A stretch of DNA of 17,252 bases from Gemmatimonadales bacterium (GTDB lineage Bacteria; Gemmatimonadota; Gemmatimonadetes; Gemmatimonadales; GWC2-71-9), in the NCBI GenBank assembly GCA_030597435.1, contig JAUVRV010000010.1, forward strand, positions 1-17,252. Direction: 5' to 3'. Position numbers and translations under genes: made by a program. The first letter of the stretch is position 1, and each line of letters opens with the position of its first letter. The notes beneath the pieces are model-generated. The model searched no databases and was not told the DNA's origin. It saw only the letters and a program-made list of their open reading frames with translations. Below, in pieces: positions 7,723 to 15,536 of this stretch.

Positions 7723-8867
7723 ACCCCCTGGTAGATGTGGACCACCGAGCTTGCACCCGATCCGCCCATGTTCTGCGTGAGCCCGATCCGGGCTCCTTCC
7801 ACCTGACGCTCGCCGGATTCCCCACGAAGCTGCTCGAACACCTCGATAGCTTGAGCAACGCCAGTGGCACCCACCGGATGTCCTTTTGATTTCAAGCCGC
7901 CACTCGTGTTAACCGGTATGCGACCGCCTAGAGATGTCTCTCCCGACGCTGCTGCTTTCGCTCCCTGCCCCTTCTCAACCAGGCCGCTCGCTTCAAGGCA
8001 ACAGATTTCTGCAATGGCGAAGCAATCATGGACCTCCGCCACCTGAATATCCTTGGGCGTTACCCCAGCCATCTTGTAGGCACGCTCACTGGATTTCTCG
8101 ACCGCGGCGAGGAACGCGGGATCCTTGCGATCCGCAAGTGCCATCGCGTCGGTAGCTACGCCGCTTCCGATGAGTTTCACAGGTCTGTCAGTGTAGTTCC
8201 TGGCCTGATCCAGCGGACAGAGCAACACGGCCGCCGCCCCATCACTCACCGGAGAACAGTGAAGCAACCGCAGCGGCTCAGCTACCATGGATGATTGCAG
8301 CACTTGTTCCACCGTGACTTCACTTCTGAACTGAGCCTTGGGGTTCATGGCACCATGCTTGTGGTTTTTCACTGCCACCCAAGCGAGGTCCTCTTCAGTA
8401 GTACCGTGTGCCGCCATGTGAGCACGAGCGATCATGGCGTAGAGACCTGGGAACGTGATGCCGTGATACACCTCCGTCTCCTGGTCCGCTGCAGACGCCA
8501 ACACGTTGGTCACGTCTGCACCGTCGGTCATCTTCTCCACGCCGGCCACGAGTACAGTGTCGACGAAGCCTGAGGCAACGGCCATGAACCCCATGTTGAG
8601 TGCCATGCCGCCCGATGCACAGGCAGACTCGACTCGGGCCGCAGCAACGCCAGCCATTCCCAAGTGGTCAGCCATCAACGGCCCCAAGTGCTCCTGGCCC
8701 ACGAACTGACCACCAGACATGTTGCCGACCAAGATATGGTCTACGTGATCCGCCCCGGCCGAGCTGAGCGCTCCGGCAGCGGCTTCCACGAAGAGGTCGC
8801 GTAGGCTCGACTCCCAGATCTCGCCGAATCGGGTCATCCCCGCGCCGACGATCGCCACCTCGCGCAT
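7719..8867 (-). CDS. Acetyl-CoA C-acetyltransferase, archaeal/SCP2-type thiolase
   Basis: From the ATG at 8867 the protein has 382 residues and begins [16 protein letters not shown], the usual N-terminus of archaeal/SCP-x-type thiolases. An AGGAGG (complement of 8874-8879) lies 6 nt upstream. An ATG further upstream at 8930 would add a 21-residue unconserved extension and is rejected. The nucleophilic cysteine is C83 in ESACASGG; His280 in VAEVHDCF and His330 in [10 protein letters not shown] complete the active site. As in this subfamily, the classical C-terminal CxGxG is absent, replaced by NMGGSG (366-371). The expected reaction is condensation of two acetyl-CoA to acetoacetyl-CoA, the first step of the mevalonate route. 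It lies between HMG-CoA synthase and DUF35 genes, with which archaeal homologues form a complex. Use in acetoacetyl-CoA degradation is also possible because the reaction is reversible. Confidence 0.9.
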   Translation of the reverse strand: MREVAIVGAGMTRFGEIWESSLRDLFVEAAAGALSSAGADHVDHILVGNMSGGQFVGQEHLGPLMADHLGMAGVAAARVESACASGGMALNMGFMAVASGFVDTVLVAGVEKMTDGADVTNVLASAADQETEVYHGITFPGLYAMIARAHMAAHGTTEEDLAWVAVKNHKHGAMNPKAQFRSEVTVEQVLQSSMVAEPLRLLHCSPVSDGAAAVLLCPLDQARNYTDRPVKLIGSGVATDAMALADRKDPAFLAAVEKSSERAYKMAGVTPKDIQVAEVHDCFAIAEICCLEASGLVEKGQGAKAAASGETSLGGRIPVNTSGGLKSKGHPVGATGVAQAIEVFEQLRGESGERQVEGARIGLTQNMGGSGASSVVHIYQGV

Positions 8868-8940
8868 AACCACCCTCCTGTTCCTTATGAGAGCTGCGTC
8901 CGAAATCGAGTTCAGCGCAGCTATTGGCATCTTTGTCCGG

Positions 8941-8997
8941 CGGGCCCGTTTGCCCGGCGGTCGCGGCGGTCTGTTTGCACGAAACAGCGACCGGCGG
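8941..8997 (-). promoter_or_regulatory. GC-rich inverted repeats in the HMG-CoA synthase-thiolase gap
   Basis: The 159-nt gap between the synthase stop (9027) and the thiolase start (8867) contains a hairpin with arms CTGTTT (8971-8976) and AAACAG (8982-8987), a 5-nt loop, and flanking CGGT/ACCG pairing (8967-8970 with 8990-8993, across a 2-nt bulge). A second small inverted repeat, CGGGC/GCCCG, lies at 8941-8945 and 8952-8956. There is no T-run after either in the direction of transcription, so they are not classic terminators. They could slow polymerase, protect an mRNA end, or adjust relative expression of the two genes. Confidence 0.35.
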
Positions 8998-9026
8998 GGC
9001 CGTCGTGGCAGCAGGTCCGACGGCGT

Positions 9027-10073
9027 TTAGTCGTTCAGAATGATCTTCTCCCTGTACTTCGCGTACTCGCCATACGTCAGGTAGTGACGTGGGCCTTCCA
9101 ACATCGACTTCACGGTGGCGGCTCGCTCGACCCGTTGTGGCAACAGGTCCGTAGCCCGGAGCACGAACGAGTCACTTGCAGCTCCAGAGCCAAACGACGT
9201 GATCAGTATCAGGTCGTCCGGGTCAGCGATGTCGAGAACCGCAGCCAATCCGGTCGGCGATGAACCCGAATACGAGTTGCCCATCAACGGGACCACCCAA
9301 CCGACTGCCATCTGCTCCTTGGTGAAGCCCAGCTGCTTCCCAGCCGAGAGCGGGAACTTCCCGTTTGGCATATGGAAGATCGCGTGACGGAAGTCCGAGG
9401 CCTTGTAGCCCGAGCGATCCAGGATGGCTCGGGTCGCCGAGAGCACATGCTTGAAGTACGCGGGCTCACCGGTGAACCGGCCTCCATGACGGGGATAGAA
9501 CTCACCCTCACGCCGCCAGAAGTCCGGTGTATCCGTCGTGTAGCTGTACGTATCCAACACCTCGACCAGCAGGCGCTCCTTGCCAAAGATGTAGGCGGCG
9601 CCTCCGGCCGACGCAGAAAACTCCAGCGCGTCGTTGGGAGCCCCCTGAGACGTGTCGGCACCGATACCCATCGCATACTCGACGCGACCTGACTCGACCA
9701 GGCCCAGCGCGACGAACATTGCCTCCGTGCCCGCTTTGCAGGCGAATTCGAAGTCGGCAACGTGCACTTCGGGAGTGACACCGAGCACTTCACTCACGAT
9801 CGTGCCGCTCGGCTTGACGGCATAGGGATGGGATTCCGATCCTATGTACAGAGCGCCTATCAACGCGGGGTCGATGCCCGCCCGCGCCACCGCTCCCCGT
9901 CCGGCAGCCACCGAAATCGTGATCGTGTCCTCATCCAATCCTGGAACCGACTTTTCCTGAATGAGTAACCCTCTCGAGATCGCTTGCGGGTCCTTGCCCC
10001 ATTGCCGAGCGATCTCTTCACTCTTGATTCTGTTGCGGGGGATGTATGCGCCGTAACCGACGATACCAGCCAT
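9027..10073 (-). CDS. Hydroxymethylglutaryl-CoA synthase, archaeal type
   Basis: From the ATG at 10073 the protein has 348 residues and begins MAGIVGYGAYIPRNRI, a typical start for archaeal-type HMG-CoA synthases. AGGAG (complement of 10080-10084) sits 6 nt upstream; an ATG at 10124 would add 17 unconserved residues. Catalytic residues are recognisable: Glu80 (YIGSES), nucleophile Cys112 (FEFACKAGTEA) and His234 (FHMPNGKFP), plus GNSYSGSSP (265-273) and FGSGAASDSF (294-303). The enzyme condenses acetoacetyl-CoA with acetyl-CoA to HMG-CoA. The ~350-aa length fits the archaeal clade. It is the first gene of the leftward run, followed by its partner thiolase and DUF35. No HMG-CoA reductase or lyase is in the window, so isoprenoid synthesis is the best guess but not proven. 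Confidence 0.92.
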   Translation of the reverse strand: MAGIVGYGAYIPRNRIKSEEIARQWGKDPQAISRGLLIQEKSVPGLDEDTITISVAAGRGAVARAGIDPALIGALYIGSESHPYAVKPSGTIVSEVLGVTPEVHVADFEFACKAGTEAMFVALGLVESGRVEYAMGIGADTSQGAPNDALEFSASAGGAAYIFGKERLLVEVLDTYSYTTDTPDFWRREGEFYPRHGGRFTGEPAYFKHVLSATRAILDRSGYKASDFRHAIFHMPNGKFPLSAGKQLGFTKEQMAVGWVVPLMGNSYSGSSPTGLAAVLDIADPDDLILITSFGSGAASDSFVLRATDLLPQRVERAATVKSMLEGPRHYLTYGEYAKYREKIILND

Positions 10074-10337
10074 ATCTTGCTCCTGAAAGTTGGAGCCCCG
10101 TCCAGGGCGTGTGACAGCATGCATCCTTGCGGATTAGCAAAGTAACCCATTCGAGCCCACCCACCCAGCCACCTTAAGGATTTCTTAATGAAGATTGATA
10201 ACGGAATGACTGCCCTTCTAGGTACGTTTCTAGTGGCGGCGGGAGCCGGTTGGGGGCGCGGGATCTGACCATCTAACTCGCAAACGGGTCGCCGAGTCTT
10301 GCTACCGGAATCGCTACGCCGGCGGGGAGGCGAATCG
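10074..10337. promoter_or_regulatory. Divergent intergenic region driving the two opposite gene runs
   Basis: These 264 nt separate the HMG-CoA synthase start (leftward) from the acyl-CoA synthetase start (rightward), so promoters for both runs should lie here. Visible signals are an inverted repeat TTAAG-N5-CTTAA at 10174-10188, a good rightward -35-like TTGATA at 10195-10200 without a convincing -10, a G-run-rich stretch on the minus strand at 10155-10173 (GGTGGCTGGGTGGGTGGGC), and G-runs on the plus strand at 10234-10262. I can place no promoter with confidence. No credible small gene is seen here. Confidence 0.45.
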
Positions 10338-12617
10338 GTGCGTGAAGTCATAGATAAGACCGTTACAAGCATCCTGGACGGTGCCCGAGCAGAGGGTCGA
10401 AATGTGTTGCTCGATCCCGAGGGTTTCGCACTGCTCGATGTCATGGATATCGCGGTTCCCCGCCATCATCTGATACGCTCGGCAAGCGACATCACGCCTC
10501 AGCTGCTTTCCACCTTTCCCGGCGATAGGATCGTGATCAAGGTCGTGACGGATCACATCCTCCATAAAACGGATGTTGGCGGTGTCCTGACCGTACCGAA
10601 GGAACCGTCCGTAGTCGCAGCTGCCGTTCAGACCATGGAGCGCAGGTTCGTCGGTCACGAGGTAGCTGGTTTCACGCTCAACGAGTACGTACACCACGAT
10701 TCTGCACTGGGAGCCCAGTTGCTGCTGGGGATGCGCTGGACTGACGACTTCGGGCCCATTGTCACCCTGGCGCCGGGCGGTGTTCACGCACAGTTCCTGG
10801 CAGAGAACCTCAGACCGGGCCGCGCCATGGCGATCTTCTCACCGGATCTGACTCCCGATGACAAGATCGAGTCGATCCTGTCGGGTGACGCCATTGCGCT
10901 ACTGGTGACACGGCACGAACGCGGTAGGGACGCGCGCATCAGTCCCGAGTCGTTGGCACAACTGCTACGCAAGTTCCTCGACATCGCGGCGAGCCGCATG
11001 CCGCACGACATATCCGAGTTCGAGATCAACCCGCTGGTGCTGACCGATCGCAGGCCAATCGCGCTCGATGTCCTGGTCAAGCTGGGAGACGGTATCACAC
11101 CGCAACCAGAGGAGCGCCCACTTCACAAGATCAAGAACCTGCTAGAGCCCCAGTCCATCGCGATCATTGGAGTGTCGCAGTCACGGAATCCGGGCCACAT
11201 GATCATGGACAACATTCTTCGGGCCGGGTTCAACCCGGACCACATCCATCTCGTGAAGCCGGGGACCGACTCGATCGATGGAGTGCGTTGTTACCCCAGC
11301 ATCACATCGCTTCCCGGAACCATTGATCTGTTCGTCGTGAGCGTGGCAGCGGCCCTGGTGCCGGAGATCGTGCAGGAGATAATCGGGTCGGAGAAAGCAG
11401 AGAGCCTGATTGTAATCCCCGGAGGGCTGGGCGAGCATAGCGGAACCGAAGACCTGGAGCAGGGAGTCCGGTTCGCGTTGGCGGAAGCGCGCAAGAGTGA
11501 GTGGCAGGGCCCCATCATCAACGGTGGTAACTGCCTAGGGATACAGTCCGTGCCAGGAAGCTACGACTCGACGTTCTTGCCAGAGCACAAAATCCGTTCC
11601 AGCCCTGGCCGACCAGCACCGCTCGCCATCATCTCGCAGAGCGGGGCCTTTGCCGCCGCCCGGTCCAACAAGCTGGCCAACCTGAACCCCCGTTATGTGA
11701 TATCGGTCGGGAACCAGAGTGACCTCACGGTGGGCGACTACCTTGCGTACCTGAAAGACGATCCCGGAGTCGAGATCTTTGCCTGCTACATAGAGGGTTT
11801 CCGTCCGCTGGACGGCCGGCAGTGGCTTGCTGCGGCGGCGGAAATCACGGCCAGCGGCAGGAGCGTGATCCTGTACCGCGCCGGTCGCACCGCTGCCGGC
11901 GCGAGCGCGACCGCGTCACACACGGCCTCGATCGCCGGAGACTATTCCGTGACACACGTCTTGGCTGAGGCAGCAGGTGTGTTGGTGGCAGATTCACTGG
12001 CCGATTTCGACGATCTGACTCGGCTATCCTGTTACCTGCACGGCTCAACAGTGGACGGTTGGAGGTTGGGCGCGGTCTCCAACGCGGGGTTCGAGTGCGT
12101 CGCGATTGCCGATAGTGTTGGTCGTTTCTACCTACCAGCATTCAGTTCCAACACCAAGCAGCGCCTGACCGACATCCTGCAGCAGGCCGGAATCGATTCC
12201 ATCGTGGGCGTTCAGAATCCACTAGATCTCACGCCGATCATGGGCGACGAGATGTTTGCCGCAGCCGCGAGCGGTGTGCTGAACGATGACAATGTGGACG
12301 TCGGTATCGTGGGCTGTGTGCCCATGACGGGGGCACTCAACACACTGGCGGACGGAGACGGTCACGGTGAGAGCTTGTCACGGGACGACTCCATAGTGAG
12401 GCGGATGGCCCGGCTGAAACAGACCACGTCCAAAGCTTGGGTGGCAGTAGTCGATGGAGGTGCACTGTACGACCCCATGGCAGCTGCGCTGGAAGAGCAT
12501 GAAATACCGACATTCCGCACGACGGACCGGGCCATGAGGATCTTGGAAAAGTACTGTCGTAGTAGACTACAGGTTGCGGCATCACGGACGTCATCGGCCG
12601 TTGAGCCGAGGCTTTGA
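10338..12617 (+). CDS. ADP-forming acyl-CoA synthetase, fused with ATP-grasp domain first
   Basis: This 759-aa fused NDP-forming acetate/acyl-CoA ligase converts acyl-CoA + ADP + Pi to acid + CoA + ATP, or the reverse. The start is a GTG at 10338 with GGGGAGG (10324-10330) 7 nt upstream; a TTG at 10299 is a less likely start. Residues ~1-260 form the ATP-grasp (beta) domain with the conserved ILHKTDVGGV (74-83, His76 a likely phosphate-carrying site). From ~265 come the CoA-binding Rossmann domain (SIAIIGVSQSRNPGH) and the succinyl-CoA-synthetase-like alpha domains, with SQSGAFAAAR near 432 and SHTASIAGD, where His528 fits the phosphohistidine of the alpha subunit. Domain order is beta-alpha, unlike the common alpha-beta fusions. 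It is 16 nt before the oxidoreductase genes, suggesting that it harvests ATP from their acyl-CoA product. Acyl specificity is unknown. Confidence 0.88.
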   Translation: MREVIDKTVTSILDGARAEGRNVLLDPEGFALLDVMDIAVPRHHLIRSASDITPQLLSTFPGDRIVIKVVTDHILHKTDVGGVLTVPKEPSVVAAAVQTMERRFVGHEVAGFTLNEYVHHDSALGAQLLLGMRWTDDFGPIVTLAPGGVHAQFLAENLRPGRAMAIFSPDLTPDDKIESILSGDAIALLVTRHERGRDARISPESLAQLLRKFLDIAASRMPHDISEFEINPLVLTDRRPIALDVLVKLGDGITPQPEERPLHKIKNLLEPQSIAIIGVSQSRNPGHMIMDNILRAGFNPDHIHLVKPGTDSIDGVRCYPSITSLPGTIDLFVVSVAAALVPEIVQEIIGSEKAESLIVIPGGLGEHSGTEDLEQGVRFALAEARKSEWQGPIINGGNCLGIQSVPGSYDSTFLPEHKIRSSPGRPAPLAIISQSGAFAAARSNKLANLNPRYVISVGNQSDLTVGDYLAYLKDDPGVEIFACYIEGFRPLDGRQWLAAAAEITASGRSVILYRAGRTAAGASATASHTASIAGDYSVTHVLAEAAGVLVADSLADFDDLTRLSCYLHGSTVDGWRLGAVSNAGFECVAIADSVGRFYLPAFSSNTKQRLTDILQQAGIDSIVGVQNPLDLTPIMGDEMFAAAASGVLNDDNVDVGIVGCVPMTGALNTLADGDGHGESLSRDDSIVRRMARLKQTTSKAWVAVVDGGALYDPMAAALEEHEIPTFRTTDRAMRILEKYCRSRLQVAASRTSSAVEPRL

Positions 12618-12633
12618 AACGGACAGTAGAGAT

Positions 12634-14043
12634 ATGGTAACTACCAAGACTGACAAAAAGGCGAGACCGAAGCCGTTCTTGTTCCCACAGTTCTGCAAGG
12701 CGTGCGGTCGCTGCATCGAGGCATGCCCGAAAGACTGCATCCATGTGGGTACCCAGATCGATCCCAATTCGGGATTGACTCCGGTGGTGGTTGAACTGGA
12801 CAAGTGCAACGGGTGCGGCCTCTGCATCGATGCCTGCCCCGAGCCCTACGGACTCATGCCGGTCGAAGGTGAGATAGAGGACATGAGCCTGATGGACCCC
12901 GCACAGATCTTCGGGCCGCGTCAGACCTCCGCACCCAAACCGGAACCCATTCCCGGCACGCTAGTACCGCTGCCGGACTTGGAACCGATGGTGTTGAAGG
13001 GAACGCACGCAGCAGCGGTCGGTGCAATCCTGGCCGGGTGTCGCCACGTGTTCGGATATCCGATCACACCATCTACGGAGGGCGCCGAGCTGATGGCCAA
13101 GTTGCTACCGCAACTCGACGGTGTGTTTGTACAAGCCGTAAGCGAGGTGGCGACCGTGAATATCATGTACGGTTGTGGTGGTGCCGGCTTGCGCTGTGCG
13201 ACGTTCACGTCATCGCCCGGCTTCAGCCTCATGCTGGAGGGCATCTCTTACATGATCGGCGCCGAACTCCCAGGTGTGTTCTTCAACATCATGCGCGGTG
13301 GTCCGGGACTCGGGAACATCGGCCCCGAACAGAGTGACATCAGTTTGGTGTGCCGTGGCCTGGGACATGGCAACACACACGCGGTGGTTCTGGCTCCTTC
13401 AACACCGCAAGAGATGCTCGATCTCACGATCGCGGCATTCGACATCTCGTTTGAGTACCGCAATCCGGTGGTGATAGCCGCCGATGGTTACCTCGGTCAG
13501 ATGACTGGGCGTGTCGAGCTACCCAAGACCCTTACGAAACCCGGCATTCCCCAATGGGCGGTCTACGGCGATCGTGCACATCGCGGCAATCTGATCACGT
13601 CGATCTACATCATCGAGGCCGACCTCGAGATACACAACGAGAAGATCCTGGCGAAATACGATCGCATGATCGAGAACGAGCAGCGGGCCAACTGCTTCCG
13701 GTGTGATGACGCCGAGTGGTTGGTAATTGCATGTAACACTCCAGCACGGATGGCCAAGGGCGCCGTTCAGGAGCTACGCGATCAAGGCATCAAGGCTGGA
13801 CTATTCAGACCCATTACGCTGTGGCCCTTTCCGATCAAGCAGTTGACGCCACTGCTCGACCGAGCGCGCGGGTTGATCGTGGTGGAGGCAGGGCCGGGGC
13901 AGCTAGAGGATGAAGTCCGCTTGGCGTTGAGCCATGCAGATATTAGAAACGCTCCCCCGTTCTCCCATGTACGTCGTTATGGGGGTGTACTTCCTCAGCA
14001 ACAGGAAATCGTGGACAAAGTAACGGCTCTGGTGGAGGCATAA
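12634..14043 (+). CDS. 2-oxoacid:ferredoxin oxidoreductase, ferredoxin domain fused to alpha subunit
   Basis: This 469-aa protein has a 2[4Fe-4S] ferredoxin domain at residues 15-75, with cysteines C21-C24-C27-C31 and C58-C61-C64-C68, followed after a Pro-rich linker (~95-115) by the alpha subunit: GYPITPSTEGAELM, TSSPGFSLMLEG and RGGPGLGNIGPEQSD. The pattern is closest by eye to VorB/KorA proteins, so the substrate is probably a branched-chain 2-oxoacid or 2-oxoglutarate; pyruvate is less likely. The complex decarboxylates the 2-oxoacid, forms acyl-CoA and reduces ferredoxin. An ATG at 12574 lies inside the preceding gene and would add 20 unconserved residues, so 12634 is preferred although its ribosome binding site is weak. 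The next gene starts one base after the stop, and together they supply all four functional parts. Confidence 0.88.
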   Translation: MVTTKTDKKARPKPFLFPQFCKACGRCIEACPKDCIHVGTQIDPNSGLTPVVVELDKCNGCGLCIDACPEPYGLMPVEGEIEDMSLMDPAQIFGPRQTSAPKPEPIPGTLVPLPDLEPMVLKGTHAAAVGAILAGCRHVFGYPITPSTEGAELMAKLLPQLDGVFVQAVSEVATVNIMYGCGGAGLRCATFTSSPGFSLMLEGISYMIGAELPGVFFNIMRGGPGLGNIGPEQSDISLVCRGLGHGNTHAVVLAPSTPQEMLDLTIAAFDISFEYRNPVVIAADGYLGQMTGRVELPKTLTKPGIPQWAVYGDRAHRGNLITSIYIIEADLEIHNEKILAKYDRMIENEQRANCFRCDDAEWLVIACNTPARMAKGAVQELRDQGIKAGLFRPITLWPFPIKQLTPLLDRARGLIVVEAGPGQLEDEVRLALSHADIRNAPPFSHVRRYGGVLPQQQEIVDKVTALVEA

Positions 14044-14044
14044 G

Positions 14045-15475
14045 ATGGACGGTGTATTCTACAATCGATTCGAGCGCCATGCTCATGGTGAAGGCCTCAA
14101 GGGACAGAGCACCCACTACTGCGCCGGTTGCGGTCACGGCCTGGTGCACAAGTACCTCGCCGACGCTATCGATGAACTAGGTGTACAGGATCGTACGATT
14201 GCGATTTCCCCGGTCGGCTGCGCGGTGTTCATGTACTACTACCTCGACGTGGGTAACAGCCAGGCCGCACACGGTAGAGCACCCGCGGTAGCGTTGGGAC
14301 ACAAGATGGCCAACCCCGAATCCATCGTTATCTGCTATCAGGGAGACGGAGATCTGGCATCAATCGGCCTGGCGGAGATCATCCAGGCCACTCAGATGGG
14401 CATCCCGATGTCGATCATTTTCGTGAACAACGCGATTTATGGGATGACCGGCGGTCAGATGGCTCCCACCACTCTGATGGAGCAACAGACCACGACCACA
14501 CCCACAGGACGCGACCGACTCACCGGCGAGCCTATGCGAATGGCTGAGACCATCGGGCAGCTCAGCGGTCCGGTGTACGTGGAACGGGTCGCTCTGTATG
14601 ACAACAAACAGCGGGTGCGTGCTCAGAAGGCGATAAAAAAGGCGCTGCGCGTGCAGGTCGAGAACAGAGGTCTGGGATTCGTCGAGGTATTGTCGGAGTG
14701 CCCGACCCATCTGCACATGAGCCCGAGCGACGCCGAGCAGTGGGTCAAGCAGGAGATGGTACCGATCTTCCCGCTAGGTGTTAAGAAGGATGTGGACACC
14801 GAGCCGTGGTTCAACCTGGACGAGCCAAACTTCGAGCCCGACGACATCGTAACCGTCATCGGAAGTTCCACTGAGAGTAGCGCCAAGGGAACCGAGCCGT
14901 TCCCATCTCACATCGATGCGGAGGATATCTCCCTCAAGTTTGCCGGTGCCGGTGGCGATGGGGCCCAAACCATCGCGATGCTCACTACGCGAACCGCCAT
15001 CAATGCTGGGTATGACTCTACCCATATCCCCAGCTATGGACCCGAGTCTCGCGGCGGTACTTCGTACGCCGACGTGCACATAGCGACTACGGAGGTTCTC
15101 TCTCCAGCCTCACTCAAGCCACATGTGTTGGTGGCGTTCAACCCGCAGAGCTTGGAGAAGTTCGGACCTACCGTCCGCGACGGTGGCGTGGTTCTCTACG
15201 ATAGCACCGTGATCGCGGAGCCACCCCAGATGGATCCCGGAATCAAGACCTACGGAATTCCATTCACACAGATCGCAGTTGACCTTGGTAAGGCGATGGT
15301 GAAAAACACGGTGGCCTTGGGAGCCACTGTGGCAGCAACAAAGATCTTCCCGGTGGAGCGGTTTGTGAACACCATGGAGGACGCACTCAAGAACAAATGT
15401 GCGCTGCTTCCAATCAACCGTGAAGCATTCAATCGTGGAATTGAGGCGGTTGAAGCGCTGGACAAGACCCGGTAG
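14045..15475 (+). CDS. 2-oxoacid:ferredoxin oxidoreductase, fused beta (TPP) and gamma subunits
   Basis: Residues 1-~270 of this 476-aa protein are the thiamine-diphosphate-binding beta subunit: CAGCGH (26-31), GDGD (100-103) and FVNNAIYGMTGGQMAPT form the TPP/Mg site. Residues from ~296 are the gamma subunit (FAGAGGDGAQT, PSYGPESRGGTSYADV, FNPQSLEKF). In gamma subunits the glycine-rich motif is normally GGQG; here it reads GGDG. With the ferredoxin-alpha protein encoded one base upstream, this completes the oxidoreductase in two polypeptides. The near-overlap (stop 14043, start 14045) implies translational coupling and equal dosage. The fused layout resembles KOR/VOR enzymes more than four-subunit archaeal forms. 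Substrate is not determined. Confidence 0.88.
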   Translation: MDGVFYNRFERHAHGEGLKGQSTHYCAGCGHGLVHKYLADAIDELGVQDRTIAISPVGCAVFMYYYLDVGNSQAAHGRAPAVALGHKMANPESIVICYQGDGDLASIGLAEIIQATQMGIPMSIIFVNNAIYGMTGGQMAPTTLMEQQTTTTPTGRDRLTGEPMRMAETIGQLSGPVYVERVALYDNKQRVRAQKAIKKALRVQVENRGLGFVEVLSECPTHLHMSPSDAEQWVKQEMVPIFPLGVKKDVDTEPWFNLDEPNFEPDDIVTVIGSSTESSAKGTEPFPSHIDAEDISLKFAGAGGDGAQTIAMLTTRTAINAGYDSTHIPSYGPESRGGTSYADVHIATTEVLSPASLKPHVLVAFNPQSLEKFGPTVRDGGVVLYDSTVIAEPPQMDPGIKTYGIPFTQIAVDLGKAMVKNTVALGATVAATKIFPVERFVNTMEDALKNKCALLPINREAFNRGIEAVEALDKTR

Positions 15476-15506
15476 CAGCGAGAGGGCAAACGTACATACA
15501 AGGTAG

Positions 15507-15529
15507 CTGCGTGTCGTAGCACGCAGGAG
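15507..15529 (+). promoter_or_regulatory. Hairpin overlapping the ribosome binding site of the alanine dehydrogenase-like gene
   Basis: In the 61-nt gap before the ATG at 15537, CTGCGTG (15507-15513) pairs perfectly with CACGCAG (15520-15526) around a 6-nt loop. The Shine-Dalgarno AGGAG (15525-15529) shares its first two bases with the 3' arm, so folding would partly hide it. This may tune translation or separate expression of this gene from the oxidoreductase genes. No T-run follows, so it is not a terminator. Confidence 0.4.
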
Positions 15530-15536
15530 ATACACA

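Noticed and set aside
8868..8930. Upstream ATG that would lengthen the thiolase by 21 residues
   Set aside because: The extension is not thiolase-like, and the internal ATG at 8867 has an AGGAGG at ideal spacing and the conserved N-terminus.
9860..10444. Minus-strand open frame running through the divergent region into the acyl-CoA synthetase
   Set aside because: It overlaps the HMG-CoA synthase in another frame on the same strand, lacks any motif and has the Arg/Ser/Pro-rich look of a shadow frame.
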